Assembly (NCBI GenBank): GCA_002340255.1
Contig: DDLS01000153.1
Coordinates: 1-52,020 of the forward strand
DNA length: 52,020 nt
DNA from: Cyanobacteria bacterium UBA2566
GTDB lineage: Bacteria > Cyanobacteriota > Cyanobacteriia > Cyanobacteriales > Desertifilaceae
Reading direction: 5' to 3'
Below the pieces are notes generated by a model, which saw only the letters and a list, made by a program, of their open reading frames with translations, did not search any database and was not told where the DNA came from. Position numbers and translations under genes: made by a program. Below are positions 50,501 through 52,020 of this stretch, one piece after another. Position 1 is the stretch's first letter. Each line of letters starts with the position of its first letter.

Positions 50501-50886
50501 TTCAAATGACTGCCTTTTCCACCCTAGTTGGGTTCTGGCCCCTGGTCACAGCATCCGGAGCAGGATCGAGCAGTCGTTGGTCTTTGGGAACTGCCATCTT
50601 TGGGGGAATGCTGTTGGGAACTATCCTCAGTTTGGTGATTACACCGAACCTCTATATTGCGGTGAAAAACTTGGAAGCATTCCTCCTCAAAGGAGAAAGA
50701 CCCCAAAAACCGACAAGATCTAGTGGTGGTTCAGGTGGTTTATCAGCTCTGGGGAATTTATCAGGTCTATTGAAGAAACCCTTGGCTAAGAATGGCCACA
50801 GCAATGGCACTGATGAGGATCAGCCAGATATGCCAACTGAATCAGAGACTAAACCGGAAGAGTCGGAAACTGGTAAATGGTCGTAA
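47524..50886 (+). CDS. RND multidrug efflux pump, HAE1 family (AcrB/MexB type)
   Basis: 1120 residues. N-terminal membrane helix (FIKRPVLTTVCSILIVLVGA), the porter-domain start (PQLANTEVEVTSAYIGADVQ), the TM4 proton-relay Asp pair in ASGLVVDDAIVIVEAV, the IPVALIGASAGL and GYFIVIYQAPDGVSLNYT segments of the two halves, and TM10-type GLASKNSILIVEFANQL. It exports hydrophobic compounds by proton antiport as a trimer. The Gly/Ser/Pro-rich tail (about 1060-1120) is longer than in AcrB. The fitting adaptor is at 42496, separated by a patch of TA genes and repeats; no outer-membrane channel gene is near. Confidence 0.93.
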   Translation: MLLSIADNFIKRPVLTTVCSILIVLVGAICLPLLPISQLPQLANTEVEVTSAYIGADVQTAETTTTTIIEREINGVENMKYMYSNTNNSGLTSIRVAFPQDVDRDIAQVNVQNRVSAAEAQLPAEVRQTGVNTEKASPSILLVLGFSSDKDESGKYLYDEIFMSNYLDLSVLDQLKRLPGVGQATILGDRKYAMRIWLDPNKMAARGLTASDVANALQQQNIQVGAGKIGQAPAPEDQQFEIPLRAVGRFVDVSDFEELVLSVGPGGSLVKLKDVGRVELGAQDYTVDVLLNTNPGVGIAIYQLPGSNALETGNAVKAEMAQLAENFPPGLNMIVAYDTTTFINQSLREVVTTLFQAIGLVILILFVFLQDWRSTLVPAIAIPVALIGASAGLMVAGFEINTMTLFAFTLASGLVVDDAIVIVEAVSTKIEEGMRPRQAALDAMEELTSATIATSAVLMAVFIPVSFFPGTTGIIFKQFALTIAFAIACSTFNALTFSPTMSALLLRPRQDNHGPLAWLFEKFNQGFGWVERRYGGLIQFLTRINLLVMAVFIAGLVATVFMYNSVPSGFVPQEDQGYFIVIYQAPDGVSLNYTAEVSRKVEEKIRTLPEVEYTFGAAGFSFDGQNPSQGVFFVMMKPWDERPSPEQSVYGVLGRVNQSLATIPEVFAIAVNAPPVQGMGSTGGFEFQLQDRTGNASIQDLLDNAYRLIGAVNSEQYPAVAGAYTLFTANKAQKQIEVLRDRANALNVDVTEIFRTLQIYLGSSYVNDFVLGQRQYRVYAQADAPYRSDPEDINQFYVRSRDGQMVPLGSLIKLTEFTGPEIIQHFNIFRSIKIQGGPAPGYSSGQAIAAMEKAAAEVLDPGFGYSWQGTALEEKASGGSAPIIFGLGFMMVFLVLAAQYESYIDPTIIMLSVPLSVLGALSAVWFRANIVQAGGIWPVVTNDVYCQVALVMLIGLASKNSILIVEFANQLHEKGLDFTRAATQAAEQRFRPIQMTAFSTLVGFWPLVTASGAGSSSRWSLGTAIFGGMLLGTILSLVITPNLYIAVKNLEAFLLKGERPQKPTRSSGGSGGLSALGNLSGLLKKPLAKNGHSNGTDEDQPDMPTESETKPEESETGKWS

Positions 50887-50931
50887 TCTTAATTAACGAT
50901 CGGTCTGGTTCAGGGCCAGCCATGGCAGTAA

Positions 50932-50951
50932 GGTGCGCTATTCAACGCACC
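50932..50951. terminator. Hairpin after the RND pump gene
   Basis: GGTGCGCTATTCAACGCACC: a perfect 6-bp GC stem with an 8-base loop, 45 bases past the stop. No U tract follows, so it may act as a repeat hairpin that protects the mRNA end rather than as a classical terminator. This GGTGCG...CGCACC word is also a common dispersed repeat in cyanobacteria. Confidence 0.5.
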
Positions 50952-50965
50952 TATCCCATTTACTA

Positions 50966-51180
50966 GGGCGTGTCATCAATCAAATTTTTTGACAAAAGTA
51001 GATTGATAGGGTAAAGGGTATTGATCAAGTAATAACATATATGTGGGTAGCAGATGAAACGCTATGGCTGGCGAGACGAACAGTGGAAAAGGATTGAACA
51101 CCTCTTACCCGGTAAAAAGGGAGACCCAGGTGCTACAGCCAAAGACAATCGATTATTTGTTGAAGCTGTGTTATACCCCT
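50966..51180 (+). mobile_element. IS5-family (IS427-type) element, truncated by an IS4-type insertion
   Basis: The transposase begins at 51054 (MKRYGWRDEQWKRIEHLLPG, then KKGDPGATAKDNRLFVEAVL), the standard N-terminus of IS5-family transposases, and breaks off after VEAVLY at about 51178. The expected RYRSGIPWRDLP continuation is missing. Upstream, GGGCGTGTCATCAATCAAA near 50967 is probably the left inverted repeat. The break coincides with the edge of the IS4-type element that follows, so the second element landed in the first. Confidence 0.75.
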
Positions 51181-51191
51181 CTTCTATCACT

Positions 51192-52020
51192 CTAGAATCC
51201 ATAGCATCCAATATAAAAATGACTGTGGCGTTTGACTTTACGTGAGCTTTCTGTAGGCCGAGCAAGATAGGAACTTACCTCCATTTTTTTCCCAGCTATT
51301 CCTTGTAATGTGGCCCAAGTATAAGCCATAGCTATCACTAAAATAGTGGCTAATAACCGTTGCTCATTGACCCTCGTCTCTTCTAGATTATAGCCTCCCG
51401 TTTTACAATCTTTGAACCTTGTTTCTATTCCCCATCGAGCCGAATAAAATGATAAAGCTAATTCCATATTATCTAAACTCGTCAGGATAAACCAGGCTTC
51501 TTTTGAACCCTTACCTCTATACTTTCTTTTCCAATAAGCCGCCAGATTAAACCTCCCTATCTGATGAGATTTTCCACAATAGACTTCTCGGTAGAATCGA
51601 CTCATCCCGGGTCTGATTTCTAGGCTCTTTAATGACTGATATTTATCTGGGTTTTCCGCAATGCATGTCCTCTTCTTTTGTCGCAACACAAATCCTACAC
51701 CCCTTGACCAGAGCCATTCTCCTAATTTGATACTTTGAAATTCTCTATCTCCTATTACTACTACTTTATATTCCTTTAGTAGCTGCAATGCCGGAGATAA
51801 TACTCTTTTGTGCTCTTCTAGGTTACTGCTCCCTTTTTTGCCTAATAATTCCCAATATACCGGCAGGGCATGACTCCCCCACACTAGACTTAACATCATC
51901 ACATTTCTTTCTTTCCACTGGCTTCTATCTATCACCAATAGCAGATATCATTGCTGAAATAATCCTTTCTTCTTCTTCTTCCCTTCCCTTTTTTCTTTTG
52001 CTTGTTTTAATAATTCTCTT
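51192..52020 (-). pseudogene. IS4-family transposase with in-frame stop, partial at window edge
   Basis: Read from the right edge: ELLKQAKEKREGKKKKKG, LFQQ, then TGA (51948-51950), then YLLLVIDRSQWKERNVMML and an IS4 DDE core: SQWKERN..LVWG (first Asp in VIDRSQW), VVVIGDREFQSIKL (second Asp), and YSARWGIETRFKDCKTGGYN (catalytic Glu in the Y(2)R(3)E(6)K-like motif). It ends at 51192 with a basic tail. The stop lies before the first catalytic Asp; a TTG at 51938 could restart translation and give 248 residues. It therefore may be silent, or made only by read-through or internal initiation. Confidence 0.8.

Noticed and set aside
1..52020. CRISPR arrays
   Set aside because: No evenly spaced direct repeats of 25-40 bases with unique spacers were seen; the repeats present are short tandem or dispersed types.
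1..52020. HIP1 sites (GCGATCGC) as a special signal
   Set aside because: Abundant, evenly spread and typical of cyanobacterial genomes, so useful for taxonomy but not a local feature.

Overview
The window looks like chromosome from a filamentous, non-heterocystous cyanobacterium. The HIP1 palindrome GCGATCGC and its core recur throughout. Cyanobacterial markers include DUF3181, a fused panC/cmk gene, a hetZ-patU pair, a PEP-CTERM protein and many Uma2, DUF433/DUF5615 and PIN accessory genes. Genus cannot be fixed from the sequence alone; a relative of Desertifilum or Roseofilum would fit.

Layout. 1-3.2 kb: DUF3181 gene, a membrane adenylate cyclase with a c-type heme sensor domain, and an acyl-lipid desaturase. 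3.4-10.4 kb (minus strand): three tandem paralogous betaine-type binding lipoproteins, the third overlapping the end of a giant GT2-GT2-GT4 glycosyltransferase. 10.4-14.1 kb: a tRNA-like relic, an IS4 transposase relic, a PEP-CTERM protein with its terminator, an aminotransferase and a thioredoxin. 14.2-16.1 kb: an alpha/beta hydrolase and an Rpn/DUF4351-type protein. 16.2-21.1 kb: an unusual module of a HEAT-like protein, coiled-coil membrane protein, tiny membrane protein, FtsK-type ATPase, small helical protein and GIY-YIG nuclease. It runs directly into HicA/HicB, DUF2283 and DUF433/DUF5615 genes (21.1-22.5 kb). This is the best candidate for an undescribed (possibly defence) system.

22.5-24 kb: a duplicated hicB relic and two tandem Uma2 genes. 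24.2-27.3 kb: prfB with a programmed +1 frameshift, a GspF/PilC protein and an AEC transporter. 27.5-32.2 kb (minus strand): EgtD, an OvoA-like sulfoxide synthase, an unassigned methyltransferase and a MurL-like PP-loop ATPase, read here as a thiohistidine (ergothioneine-type) cluster with two extra enzymes. 32.3-42 kb: purM, an RlpA-like protein, panC/cmk, hetZ-patU and a TgpA-like protein whose transglutaminase catalytic Cys and His are missing.

42-47.5 kb: an RND adaptor lipoprotein, then a 3.6 kb patch of toxin-antitoxin genes, broken Uma2 copies, G-rich microrepeats and a MITE that separates the adaptor from its likely RND pump (47.5-50.9 kb). 51-52 kb: an IS4-family transposase inserted in an IS5-family transposase, running off the window.

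No rRNA gene, intact tRNA gene or CRISPR array was seen. All family names come from reading motifs by eye; no database search was run.
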